A stretch of DNA of 64,000 nt from Marinobacter sp. BGYM27. GTDB lineage: Bacteria; Pseudomonadota; Gammaproteobacteria; Pseudomonadales; Oleiphilaceae. Made by a program: the position numbers and the translations under genes. Under the pieces are notes generated by a model that was given only the letters and a program-made list of their open reading frames with translations, ran no database searches and was not told where the DNA came from. The stretch is from positions 89,299-153,298 of the forward strand of contig JANZNS010000009.1 of the NCBI GenBank assembly GCA_025153445.1, read 5' to 3'. Positions 8,435 through 17,748 of this stretch are shown here, piece after piece. Position 1 is the first letter of the stretch; each line of letters begins with the position of its first letter.

Positions 8435-9127
8435 ATGACCGATTCTGTCGCTGTACTTCGCCAATGCCCCATTTTTTCCGGATTCCCCGATCGCGCGATT
8501 GAGGAAGCGGCTGCACATGCCCGCATCCGGCGCTTCAACATCGATGAGCTGATCTATGAAAAAGGCTCTCGCCAGTCAACGATCAGCGTGATCGCACAAG
8601 GTACGGTGCGCATCAGTTCGGTGAATGCTGCCGGTCGTGAAGCCATGCTGATTATTTTCGACAAGGGCACCTGGTTTGGCGACACCGTATTTTCACCGGG
8701 AACGCCAAGGGTTTACGGAGCGACAGCCCATACTGAAGCGGTGATTGTGGAGATGCAGGGCGAATTTTTTCGCGAGCTGATGCGCCGTTATCCCGAGAGC
8801 TATCCCAACGTGTTGGACCTGCTCAGCCGCCGGCTTTGGGCGTCCATGTCGCTGATCGAGGATGACGCGCTGCGAGGGGTGCCGGCGAGAGTAGGCCGGC
8901 GGTTGCTATTCCTGGCCCAGATGCATAGCGGCGGACACACGCTGTCAGAACCGGTGACTTTCAGGCTGACCCGGGAGCATATTGCCAACATGATGGGGAT
9001 GACACGACAGGGCGTGCACAAAGTGCTGAAGGCCTTTGAGGCCCAGCAAATGATCGTGCTGAGCTACGGGCATGTGACCGTCCAGGATGCGCGTGCCCTG
9101 GAGGCTTACCTGAAAACGCTGGATTGA
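8435..9127 (+). CDS. Crp/Fnr-family transcriptional regulator
   Basis: Cytoplasmic DNA-binding regulator with an N-terminal cyclic-nucleotide-binding-type beta-roll (about residues 5-125) and a C-terminal winged helix. The winged helix contains LTREHIANMMGMTRQGVHKVL, the typical Crp HTH with recognition helix RQGVHKVL. The start at 8435 (MTDSVAVLRQCPIFSGF) fits the family; a TTG six codons upstream is an unlikely alternative. There is no FNR-type N-terminal cysteine cluster, so direct oxygen sensing by an iron-sulfur cluster is unlikely. It is transcribed away from the aldolase/HD operon across a 175-bp gap and is the natural candidate to control it (inference). The effector is unknown. Confidence 0.9.
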   Translation: MTDSVAVLRQCPIFSGFPDRAIEEAAAHARIRRFNIDELIYEKGSRQSTISVIAQGTVRISSVNAAGREAMLIIFDKGTWFGDTVFSPGTPRVYGATAHTEAVIVEMQGEFFRELMRRYPESYPNVLDLLSRRLWASMSLIEDDALRGVPARVGRRLLFLAQMHSGGHTLSEPVTFRLTREHIANMMGMTRQGVHKVLKAFEAQQMIVLSYGHVTVQDARALEAYLKTLD

Positions 9128-9157
9128 GCAGGGCATAGCGTTTTCAGGCAGCGGGGA

Positions 9158-9868
9158 TTATTTCAGGTAGTACTGAATCGTTGACACGACCCGCACGGTT
9201 TTTACCGGCTGCTGGGCTTCGGTTATCCCCGGTGCCTGATCCCTGGGCAGAATCTGGAAGACGCCCTGATTGGCGCGCCTCAGACCGCCAACTTCCGCCC
9301 CGGCGTCAGTGGCGAACTGCTGCGCAGCATCCCGGGCCGCAGCCGTTGCCTCGGCAATCATCGCCGGTTTGATACTGTTGAGGTCATCAAACAGATAGGT
9401 CGGGCCGCTGGCACCGTAATCGCCAGACAGCACCACGCCGGAATCCACCAGATCTCCCATTGCCTGTGCGGCCTGTTTTACCTTGCCGATATCATTGCTG
9501 CGGATCATCAGTGTCTGATTCACGATGAACCGCTTGCCACCATTGCCACTGTTGTAAGGGTTGGCCTGGGTATCGGTGACGTCAATCCGCTGTAGCTCAA
9601 CGGCGTCGGCTTCAATCGCCTGCAATTTCAGAAAAGCGCTGATGGAATCCCGGCTTTTGCGGGCAGTGGTCTGGGCCTGCTCCAAGGTGTCACCGGTTGC
9701 GACGAATCGTAGCGGCCAGAGTGCGAGGTTGGCTTCCACTTCCCGCTCTGCGACCCCTTTTACGGTGACATAGCGATCACCGGTTTTCAGGTCCCGCAAG
9801 CCATCGGCAACCTGCCATGCCGCGATAACGGCGCCGATCGATAGAACAAGTGCGCTCAATAATTTCAA
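9158..9868 (-). CDS. SIMPL-domain (DUF541) envelope protein
   Basis: Membrane-anchored or periplasmic protein of the SIMPL family, whose E. coli member YggE is linked to oxidative stress. A hydrophobic N-terminus (residues 2-22, LLSALVLSIGAVIAAWQVADG) acts as signal or anchor. Next come YVTVKGVAEREVEANLA and repeated beta-alpha units such as QRIDVTDTQANPYN. The start codon is TTG (9868-9866), supported by GGAG eight nt upstream. It is convergent with the Crp/Fnr gene and stands alone. The molecular function of the family is not established. Confidence 0.85.
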   Translation of the reverse strand: MKLLSALVLSIGAVIAAWQVADGLRDLKTGDRYVTVKGVAEREVEANLALWPLRFVATGDTLEQAQTTARKSRDSISAFLKLQAIEADAVELQRIDVTDTQANPYNSGNGGKRFIVNQTLMIRSNDIGKVKQAAQAMGDLVDSGVVLSGDYGASGPTYLFDDLNSIKPAMIAEATAAARDAAQQFATDAGAEVGGLRRANQGVFQILPRDQAPGITEAQQPVKTVRVVSTIQYYLK

Positions 9869-10204
9869 TGGTTAATCTCCACTTACGGCGTTGTATTGGT
9901 TTATTGTTAAAAATAACCAATATACAGTCTGTTGCAAAAGTCAGGCATCCGCGAGGCGATGCCACACGTACCTTGAAGGCGAGTTCTGCCAATGGTTGAT
10001 TTGGGGTTGTTGCGCCACCTTTTGGTGCATTTGAGCCATACTGTGAATCAGTGGGCTAGAGTATAACCAAGATCTGCCATCATTGGCGTTGCCGCTGAAG
10101 CCGCAGTAAAACCAAGTAAATCTGTCTCGGGACGCAGGCGATGAGCTGATTCCTACCTGGGCAGAGCCTGAATACCTGTTATTCGAACCGGAGCACGTTC
10201 GTCC
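9869..10204. other. intergenic region between divergent SIMPL and REC-GGDEF genes
   Basis: 336 bp without a credible gene. An A+T-rich stretch near 9890-9925 is a plausible promoter zone for the SIMPL gene. Near the right end GGAG precedes the REC-GGDEF start by about 10 nt. No operator or RNA structure was recognised. Confidence 0.5.
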
Positions 10205-11143
10205 ATGATTTTGCCAGATTCCGAGCGCGATAGCCTGATACTGATTGTTGATGACAATGTGCCGAGTATTGAAATACTCAGTGCCTTGTTGAAGGATCTT
10301 GGTGACATCATCGTGGCGACCAGCGGTGCTGACGCCATAAAGCTTGCTGAAGAACATCAACCCGATCTGATTCTGCTGGATCAGGAAATGCCCGGGATGG
10401 ATGGCTACGAGACCTGCCGTGCACTGAAGGCAAATGATGAAACCCGCCATTGCGCCATCATATTTGTTACCGCTCATGCCGGCGAAGATCTGGAAGTGGA
10501 TGCCTTTGCGGCAGGCGCGGTGGATTTCATTGCCAAGCCGTTTAATGCGCCGGTGGTCATTGCCAGGGTCAATACCCATCTGGTGCTTAAACGCAACAGG
10601 GATGCGCTTCAGCAACTGGCTGACAGGGATGGCCTGACCGGTGTATACAACCGCCGGTATCTCGACACTCAGCTCACTACCGAAATTCGTCGTCACCACC
10701 GACAGGGGCAGTCACTGGGCTTCGCGATGGTGGATATCGATTTTTTCAAGGCTTACAACGACGGCTATGGTCACCTTGCGGGGGATGACTGCCTGCGACG
10801 GTTTGCCCAACGTCTTTCCGGCATGCTGCGGCGTCCCGGCGAGTTGGTGGCCCGTTATGGTGGTGAAGAGTTTGCTATTGTTATACCGCACCTGAGCGTC
10901 GACAGTGCCGAAGGGTTTGCCCAGTGGGTGTGTCAGGGTGTTCGCGACATGGCGCTCCCTCACGCCTTCTCTGACATTCATAGTCATCTCACCGCCAGTG
11001 TAGGTCTTGCCGTTGGCGTGCCTCCGAATGGTATGTCGGCCCGCGAACTGACGTCGTTTGCCGATGCAGCGCTATACGAGGCCAAGAGCAATGGTCGGAA
11101 TACAACTGTTGTGAACCGCTTTGATCGACAGGTCAATGAGTAG
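10205..11143 (+). CDS. response regulator with GGDEF output (diguanylate cyclase)
   Basis: Makes cyclic di-GMP when its receiver is phosphorylated. Residues 10-125 form a REC domain with phosphoacceptor D59 in LLDQEMPGMDG and the switch lysine in DFIAKPF. Residues about 140-305 form a GGDEF domain with the active-site loop RYGGEEF (G219-F223), a functional variant of GGDEF. The usual upstream RxxD inhibitory site reads RPGE, so product inhibition may be weak or lost (inference). GGAG lies 10 nt before the ATG. It sits 83 bp upstream of the large hybrid kinase, in the same direction; the kinase may feed this regulator, although the kinase has its own receivers and HPt domain. Confidence 0.94.
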   Translation: MILPDSERDSLILIVDDNVPSIEILSALLKDLGDIIVATSGADAIKLAEEHQPDLILLDQEMPGMDGYETCRALKANDETRHCAIIFVTAHAGEDLEVDAFAAGAVDFIAKPFNAPVVIARVNTHLVLKRNRDALQQLADRDGLTGVYNRRYLDTQLTTEIRRHHRQGQSLGFAMVDIDFFKAYNDGYGHLAGDDCLRRFAQRLSGMLRRPGELVARYGGEEFAIVIPHLSVDSAEGFAQWVCQGVRDMALPHAFSDIHSHLTASVGLAVGVPPNGMSARELTSFADAALYEAKSNGRNTTVVNRFDRQVNE

Positions 11144-11226
11144 AAGGGTTATGCGTCAGACAGCAGACCAGAGTCTGACTGCGATAGCAATCCACCGCTA
11201 TTGAGCCCGGCCAGCCTGCTGAGGCA

Positions 11227-14200
11227 ATGAGCCGTGTGGTTTCAAAGGATCCTGAAATGCCTGATGTGACGATCGAGCCACCGAACACATCTTCAATCAA
11301 AATAAACCGCGTGTTCTCTGGCCTCCTGCTATTAGTTGTCTATGGGGTCGTTGCACACCTCAGTCTCCAGCTTTCCTTTGCTGCTACTAATGTTTCTCCT
11401 GTATGGCCTCCTTCTGGTATTGCCATTGCCGCTCTGCTGATCATGGGGCCGCGCTATTGGCCGGTTATCGCAGTTGGAGCCTGGCTGGTTAACGTCGTCG
11501 GATTTGTCCAGTCGGGCACGCTGTTGCCGGCAGCGGCGACCACCTCTTTGATGATTGCGGCCGGCAATACACTTGAAGCGCTGCTGGGCGCTCTGCTGAT
11601 ACGTCGAATCTGGCGTCAGCGTGGTGTGTTTGCGGATGTCGTCAGTGTGTTTATGTTCGTGGGCGTGGCTGCGCTCGCCGCGGCTGTCAGCGCAATTCTG
11701 GGCTCGCTTGCGCTGCTTCAGGGTGGGTTTATTGGCCTGGATGCCGTTTTGAATGTCAGCACTACCTGGTGGCTGGGTAATGTCGTCGGGATACTGGTGC
11801 TCACGTCGCTGTTTGTGGCCTGGTATCGTTACACGCCTCCGGGCGCCATTCGCGGGGGATTCGGCGGCGCGCTGATTTTATTGTTATTGATTGTCACCGT
11901 CACGGCGATGATCTTCCTGCCGGCGTTTGGTGATCGCACTGACAAGCAGTTGATGATGTTTCTGTACGTTCCCTGCCTGGCAATTGCGGCCTACTGCTAT
12001 GGCTTGCGTGGGGTTACCAGCATCTCGTTGGCGCTGACGGCGCTTGCCGTTACGGCAACCCTCAAAGGTTATGGACCCTTTGCCTTCGGTTCAGCAAATG
12101 CCGCGATGGTTGCGCTGGACAGCTTTCTGCTGTTGTGGGTGTCATGTGGGTTACTACTGGCGGCGGATGTGACTGAGCGGGCGCTAACCTCCACGCTTAA
12201 AATCAGGGAGCTGCTGCTGCCCTGGCTGGCGCTGATGATTGCACTGGGACTCACCGCCTTTGCCTGGCGTATCGCAACGGTCAGCACAGAGCGGGTTGTC
12301 AGTGAAGAATTCAATCACCGGGTCAGTGCGATCCAGGCCCGTATATCCGATCGAATGAAAGATTATAAGCAAGTGCTAAAAGGTGCTGCCGGGCTGTTTT
12401 ATTCCTCCGACGAGGTGACCTGGCGTGAGTGGTCGCGCTATGTGCAGGAGCTTAATCTGGAGGAAAGCTATCCGGGTATTCAGGGCGTGGGTTACGCGGT
12501 CTATCTGAATAGTGAGGAAGAGAAAAACGCCTTTGTGGAAAAAGTGCGGAGTGAAGGGTTCTCCGAGTTTACGATCAAGCCGCAGGGCGAACGTACGGTT
12601 TTGGCCCCGGTGACATACCTCGAACCCTATGACTGGCGAAATCAACGCGCTCACGGATATGACATGTTTTCTGAATCCATCCGGCGCATGGCTATCTCGC
12701 ATGCCCGGGATTCAGGCAAAGCTGCGGTGAGCGGAAAAATTACGCTGGTGCAGGAAACCGACGTGGGCACGCAGGCCGGTTTTCTGATGTATTTGCCGAT
12801 CTATGACGGCGGTCGAGTGCCTGACACGATAGCGGAACGGCGCGCGCAACTGAGCGGGTTCGTATACAGCCCGTTCAGAATGAACGACCTGATTGACAGT
12901 ATTCTTGCCGGCGCCTATCCGGATATCGGAATCACCTTGTTTGATGGTGCTGAAGCGTTGCCCGCGCGGCAGCTGTTTCGCAGTGAGTCTCTGGATGCCC
13001 GCGATATTCGGGAACACGCCAAGCGCGAGACGGTTCGAAGAATTTCAGTAGCCGACAGGCAATGGCTGTTGCGGCTTCGGGCGTTGCCGGAGTTTGAGCA
13101 TGGTGTGGATTATCAGAAGGCCCAGATAGTGCTGGCGGGCGGGATACTGATCAGTCTGCTGTTGTTCGCGTTCGTACGAGCCCTGGTGGTAACGCGAAGT
13201 CGTGCGCTGGCGCTGGCAGAGCAGATGACGGCCGCTCTACGCCAGTCAGAATCCAAGTTTTCATCATTGGCAGAGAGTGCCAGTGAAGCGCTGTTCATGC
13301 TTGATAGCGAGGGCAAGATCTATTCCTGGAATCGGGCGGCAGAAAGAATTTTCGGTTACCCGGAAGCCGAAATTATTGGCCATTCATGGCTCGAGCTTGT
13401 CTCCCCGGCAACGCGGGACCAACGCCTGGCGGAATGGAAACATATGTCGGTCGCCGGGTTGCCTGATCTTACGGATCGCACCTTTGGCGGCGAGTGCAGT
13501 CGCAAAAACGGTCAGCGTTTCCCTGTAGAGTTTTCACTGTCCAGCTGGGAAAGTGACGGGCAGATATACTTTGGCATTATCCTCAGGGATGTGACGGAGG
13601 CGCGCCTTGCCGAGCAGCGGGTTGAACAGGCGCGTGCCGCCGCCGAGGACGCCAGTCGGGCCAAAACTGATTTCGTGGCCAATATGAGCCATGAAATTCG
13701 CACCCCGATGAACGCCGTGCTGGGGATGACCCGCATTCTGGGACGCACGGACCTTTCAGTCGAGCAGCAACGATACCTCGAGATGGCACGCTCTGCCGGT
13801 CACTCATTGATGGCGATTCTTAACGATATTCTGGATTTCTCCAAAATCGAGGCCGGCCGGATGGACCTGGCGCCGGTAGATTTCAATATCGACCACTTCT
13901 CCACCAGTCTCGCCAATATTATGGCCGTTGATGCGGGGCATAAGACCCTCGAACTGGCGGTCGGCGTTGATCCGGAAGTGCCGCGCCAGCTAGTGGGGGA
14001 CGAACTGCGCCTGAGACAGGTTATGGTCAATCTGCTCAGCAATGCCATCAAGTTTACCGAAGAGGGCGAGGTCTCGCTGTTGATCGAACAGGTGGATCGC
14101 CGTGGTCAGGACTCAACATTGCGCTTTATCGTGCGTGACACCGGAATCGGCATGTCCGAGGATCAGATCCGCAATCTGTTCACGGCTTTTTCCCAGGGCG

Positions 14201-15888
14201 ACACGTCCATGACACGCCGCTTTGGTGGCACCGGGTTGGGGCTCTCCATATCCAGAAAGCTGGTCTACCTGATGGGCGGTCAGATAGGCGTTCGCAGCGA
14301 GCCGGGTAAAGGCAGCGAATTCGCGGTCACACTGCCGCTCAAGGTGGCCGCCTTTACACCGCTGCCTGAAAAACCCCTTCCAAAGCCAATTATTGAACAC
14401 CACGTGATCCTTGTTGATGACAACGACACCAGCCGGGATTACCTCAAGAAAACACTGCAGGGCTGGCACTGGCATGTGAACAGTTACGCCTCGGGTGATG
14501 CGGCTCTGGCCGATGTGCAAGCACATCCGCCGGAGGAGCACCTGCAACACATTTACCTGATGGGGCTTGCTGCGTCAGGCCTTGACGGGGTTGAGCTGGC
14601 TGCACGAGTGCGCCGGCTGCCCCGTGGCCGAGATGCCATTATTATTCTGATGGTGGGCACCCACATGCATGCGGGTGCACTGGCCAATCAGGATGCGTCG
14701 CTGATTGATGCGGTCATCCTTAAACCCGTTACAAGCTCGCACCTGTATGACCGACTGCTCGAGATTCTTGTGGCCCGTGACGACAAATGGCAATCGACTG
14801 TGCCAAACAAGCCCCAGAGTGCGCGCGAACTTGAGGGCATGCGTTTGCTGGTAGTCGAGGATAACCTGCTTAACCAGGTGGTTACCCGCGGCTTTCTGGA
14901 GCATGCAGGTGCAGAACTGACGATGCTCGATGACGGACAGCAGGCAGTGGACCATCTGCGCACGGATGCACATCGCTACGACATGGTACTGATGGATATC
15001 CAGATGCCGGTAATGGATGGCGTTACCGCGACCGAAATAATCCGTGAACAATTGAAACTGCAGTTGCCCGTTCTGGCGTTGACCGCGGGTGTGCTTGGCG
15101 AGGAGCAGGCACGCTATGCCAGTGCCGGCATGAATGGCTTTATACCCAAGCCGCTGGATGAAGATGAACTGATTCGAACGATCCTGCAGCACTGGCACAA
15201 GACAGCGCCTGCCGAGCCTCTGACAACGGAGAAAGATCAAGCCGCGCCGTTACCTGAACCGGAAAAAGAGCGAGGCGAGGTCCTGAACCTGAACGCTCTG
15301 ACAGCGTTGAGCCGCGCCAGTGCTTCCGGTGCGCAAGTGGTTGCATCAATTGTGCGCCGCTTTGTCGATACCGGTGTTGAGCCGCTTCAGGCGGCGCGCC
15401 GCTCGTGGAACGAGGGCGACAGAGACGCCGCTGCAACAGCCTTGCACACCCTGCGTGGGTCCATCGGCAGCATCGGCGCCCAGCGTTTTGCGGCGGCTGC
15501 CCTGGCACTGGAGAACAAGATAAAAGAGGGCGGTGAACACCCCCTTGAAACGTTCTGGGACAGGCTGGAGGGCGAACTGGCTCAGACACTGGATGCAGCA
15601 CGTTCGTGGTTGGAGAGCGAGACCCCGGCTTCGGCGGATCCTGCGCCCCCGATAACGTCTGGAGAGCCTTCGGCGGCCTATTCCGACCGGATTCTCGAAC
15701 TGCACCGGTTGCTGGCTTCCCATAACCTCAAGGCAAAGGCATTGTTTGAAACCTGCCGGGACGAACTCGGGATCTGGTTGGCGAGTAGTGATATCGACGC
15801 CATGGCAAAGCACATCAACCAAATGGAATTTGAGCGAGCCCACGCCATCTTGAAGACAGCGACGGCGCGGGGCCCGAAAGAGGAGTAA
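11227..15888 (+). CDS. MASE1-CHASE-PAS hybrid sensor histidine kinase with two receivers and HPt
   Basis: A 1553-residue inner-membrane phosphorelay protein. Domains in order: MASE1 multi-pass sensor (about 28-320), CHASE extracytoplasmic sensor (about 365-600, containing ESYPGIQGVGYAVYL), a membrane segment near 640, PAS (680-790, FGYPEAEIIGHSW), HisKA with phospho-histidine H822 in NMSHEIRTPMN, HATPase (GGTGLGLSISRKL), first receiver (1058-1180), second receiver (1205-1320, acceptor D1257 in LMDIQMPVMDG), and HPt with H1407 in ALHTLRGSIGSIGA. In the first receiver the aspartate position holds G1113 (IYLMGLAASGLDG), so it is probably a pseudo-receiver. An ATG at 11257 with AGGA upstream is a possible alternative start. 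It is the second gene of a cluster led by the REC-GGDEF gene and is coupled to the racemase gene. Confidence 0.95.
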   Translation: MSRVVSKDPEMPDVTIEPPNTSSIKINRVFSGLLLLVVYGVVAHLSLQLSFAATNVSPVWPPSGIAIAALLIMGPRYWPVIAVGAWLVNVVGFVQSGTLLPAAATTSLMIAAGNTLEALLGALLIRRIWRQRGVFADVVSVFMFVGVAALAAAVSAILGSLALLQGGFIGLDAVLNVSTTWWLGNVVGILVLTSLFVAWYRYTPPGAIRGGFGGALILLLLIVTVTAMIFLPAFGDRTDKQLMMFLYVPCLAIAAYCYGLRGVTSISLALTALAVTATLKGYGPFAFGSANAAMVALDSFLLLWVSCGLLLAADVTERALTSTLKIRELLLPWLALMIALGLTAFAWRIATVSTERVVSEEFNHRVSAIQARISDRMKDYKQVLKGAAGLFYSSDEVTWREWSRYVQELNLEESYPGIQGVGYAVYLNSEEEKNAFVEKVRSEGFSEFTIKPQGERTVLAPVTYLEPYDWRNQRAHGYDMFSESIRRMAISHARDSGKAAVSGKITLVQETDVGTQAGFLMYLPIYDGGRVPDTIAERRAQLSGFVYSPFRMNDLIDSILAGAYPDIGITLFDGAEALPARQLFRSESLDARDIREHAKRETVRRISVADRQWLLRLRALPEFEHGVDYQKAQIVLAGGILISLLLFAFVRALVVTRSRALALAEQMTAALRQSESKFSSLAESASEALFMLDSEGKIYSWNRAAERIFGYPEAEIIGHSWLELVSPATRDQRLAEWKHMSVAGLPDLTDRTFGGECSRKNGQRFPVEFSLSSWESDGQIYFGIILRDVTEARLAEQRVEQARAAAEDASRAKTDFVANMSHEIRTPMNAVLGMTRILGRTDLSVEQQRYLEMARSAGHSLMAILNDILDFSKIEAGRMDLAPVDFNIDHFSTSLANIMAVDAGHKTLELAVGVDPEVPRQLVGDELRLRQVMVNLLSNAIKFTEEGEVSLLIEQVDRRGQDSTLRFIVRDTGIGMSEDQIRNLFTAFSQGDTSMTRRFGGTGLGLSISRKLVYLMGGQIGVRSEPGKGSEFAVTLPLKVAAFTPLPEKPLPKPIIEHHVILVDDNDTSRDYLKKTLQGWHWHVNSYASGDAALADVQAHPPEEHLQHIYLMGLAASGLDGVELAARVRRLPRGRDAIIILMVGTHMHAGALANQDASLIDAVILKPVTSSHLYDRLLEILVARDDKWQSTVPNKPQSARELEGMRLLVVEDNLLNQVVTRGFLEHAGAELTMLDDGQQAVDHLRTDAHRYDMVLMDIQMPVMDGVTATEIIREQLKLQLPVLALTAGVLGEEQARYASAGMNGFIPKPLDEDELIRTILQHWHKTAPAEPLTTEKDQAAPLPEPEKERGEVLNLNALTALSRASASGAQVVASIVRRFVDTGVEPLQAARRSWNEGDRDAAATALHTLRGSIGSIGAQRFAAAALALENKIKEGGEHPLETFWDRLEGELAQTLDAARSWLESETPASADPAPPITSGEPSAAYSDRILELHRLLASHNLKAKALFETCRDELGIWLASSDIDAMAKHINQMEFERAHAILKTATARGPKEE

Positions 15889-15892
15889 ACCG

Positions 15893-16594
15893 GTGAAAAC
15901 AATAGGTCTGTTAGGCGGCATGAGCTGGGAGTCCACGGTCAGTTACTACCGTGCATTGAATGAAGGCGTAAAGGCAGCGCGAGGCGGTCTGCATTCGGCC
16001 CGGATTATCCTCAACAGCCTGGAGTTCGCCGAGATTGAAACGCTGCAAAGCAAAGGCGACTGGCAGGCGCTGGCTGACATTCTGGTCGAGGCGGGTTTGT
16101 CAGTTGAGCGGGCTGGTGCGGATGGATTGCTGATCTGTACCAACACCATGCACAAGGTCGCACCGGAAGTGCAGGCTGCGCTTTCGATCCCGCTGCTTCA
16201 TATCGCAGATGCGACGGGTGAAGTGCTGAAGTCTGCCGGTATCCGTCAGATTGGATTGCTGGGCACGCGCTATACCATGGAACAGCCGTTCTACCGTGAT
16301 CGTATTGAGCAGCAATTCGGGATTGACGTGCTGGTGCCCGACCTGGCCGAGCGGGACGCTATTCACCGTATTATTTTTGAAGAATTGTGTCAGGGCGTGA
16401 TCAGCGACGCTTCGCGGTCCGTGTTTCTGGACGCCATCAGCGCTCTGGCCGGACGCGGTGCACAGGGGGTGATTCTGGGTTGCACCGAAATCGCCCTGTT
16501 GGTGAAACCGTCAGATACTGACGTTCCGCTATTTGATACCACCCAGATCCACGTCGATCAGGCCGTCCGATGGGTTTTAGACATAGCCCGCTGA
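15893..16594 (+). CDS. aspartate/glutamate racemase family protein
   Basis: PLP-independent amino-acid racemase fold (YgeA/aspartate racemase type). Opens KTIGLLGGMSWESTVSYY. The two catalytic cysteines are seen in LLICTNTMHK and VILGCTEIALL. Length is 233 residues, normal. The start is GTG at 15893, 4 nt after the kinase stop, and its AGGAG box overlaps the end of the kinase gene. Translation is therefore likely coupled. Its 3' end overlaps the convergent AEC transporter gene by 18 bp. Substrate (aspartate, glutamate or broader) cannot be decided from sequence. Confidence 0.92.
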   Translation: MKTIGLLGGMSWESTVSYYRALNEGVKAARGGLHSARIILNSLEFAEIETLQSKGDWQALADILVEAGLSVERAGADGLLICTNTMHKVAPEVQAALSIPLLHIADATGEVLKSAGIRQIGLLGTRYTMEQPFYRDRIEQQFGIDVLVPDLAERDAIHRIIFEELCQGVISDASRSVFLDAISALAGRGAQGVILGCTEIALLVKPSDTDVPLFDTTQIHVDQAVRWVLDIAR

Positions 16595-17464
16595 GAACAC
16601 CAGCCACAGCACCAGTGGCATAATGATCAGGCTGCCGAGATTGCCGATCAATACCAGCGACGCCACCTTGTGCGGTTCCTGTTGATATTGCTCGGCGACA
16701 ATATAGTTGAGTACGGCTGGCGGCAGCGCCGCGAACACCCAGAGCGCGGCAACTTGCAGGGGCGGCAAATCCAGCAAGTAAAGCATCGGCCAGACCAGCA
16801 ATAAGCTGCTCAATGGGCAGGCGACAGCCCCCAGCATCCCCAGCTTCCAGTCACTGAAATCCACGTCCAGCATGCGCACGCCGAGCGCGAATAGCATCAG
16901 TGGAATACAGACTTCCCCCAGCATGTTGAGTGCAGCAAGCAGCCACTCTGGCAGCGTTGTGCCGCTCAGGTTGACCGCCAGACCGGCAATACTGGCGATC
17001 ACGATTGGCAGTTTCAGCAGTCGCCAGAGCGGGGCGTGGCGGTCGAGCATGTGCAGCCCCACGGAGAAGTGCAGCAACATCTCAACGATAAACAGCACCA
17101 CGGCAGCCGGCAGGGCCTTTTCACCGAAAGCGAGCACCATCAACGGTATGCCCATATTGCCCGAGTTGTTGAACATCATCGGCGGCAGGAACGTGCGCAG
17201 GTCAATCTTCAGTGCCCGACCCAGCGGCCAGAGCAACAGGCCTGAGCCCAAAACCACCGCCGCGCCGGCCAGTGCCAGGTCGGCGTACTCCTGCAAAGGC
17301 GCCTGTCTGTCGGCCAGCACAGCAAACACCAGCATAGGCACAAACAGCTCCATGTTGAGCGTGTTCATGCCTTGAATGTCCGGTGTGCGGTACCGCCCGT
17401 ATAGCGCACCGCAACCGGCAATCAGAAACACTGGCAGCATGGTCGAGATAATCTGGGCGAACAT
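16577..17464 (-). CDS. AEC-family permease (auxin efflux carrier type)
   Basis: Inner-membrane secondary transporter of 295 residues with about ten hydrophobic segments in two repeats. It starts MFAQIISTMLPVFLIAGCGALYG and includes the typical NNSGNMGIPLMVLAFGE segment. Bacterial family members move dicarboxylates such as malate or malonate, or amino acids; no substrate can be assigned here. It converges on and overlaps the racemase gene by 18 bp and is divergent from ybiT across 284 bp in which nothing specific was recognised. Confidence 0.9.
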   Translation of the reverse strand: MFAQIISTMLPVFLIAGCGALYGRYRTPDIQGMNTLNMELFVPMLVFAVLADRQAPLQEYADLALAGAAVVLGSGLLLWPLGRALKIDLRTFLPPMMFNNSGNMGIPLMVLAFGEKALPAAVVLFIVEMLLHFSVGLHMLDRHAPLWRLLKLPIVIASIAGLAVNLSGTTLPEWLLAALNMLGEVCIPLMLFALGVRMLDVDFSDWKLGMLGAVACPLSSLLLVWPMLYLLDLPPLQVAALWVFAALPPAVLNYIVAEQYQQEPHKVASLVLIGNLGSLIIMPLVLWLVFSAGYV

Positions 17465-17748
17465 CGAAAAGGTTCCGTTGAATGCTGATGTCCTGTCTCG
17501 CAGGTGAGCGAGCCAGGTAAAATATTAGTTAGCGACGCAATTATGCCCAGTATGCGCCGATACAGCGAGCCACTCCTTTCGACGATAGTGGCACTCTGCC
17601 CTGCCGAGCGGGGCATGAACGGCCGGGCTGCGGCAATCCACGATCAAACTTTCATCAGCCAGACGCCACTTCCGGATCGCAAACCTGTACAATGTGCGCC
17701 TTTTCGCGCCGGCCTATCGCCGCGCCTTTTTCCTTGCAGGTCGCTTTC

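Noticed and set aside
9941..10699. 252-codon minus-strand frame across the start of the REC-GGDEF gene
   Set aside because: It runs antisense through a well-conserved receiver and GGDEF domain and resembles no family.
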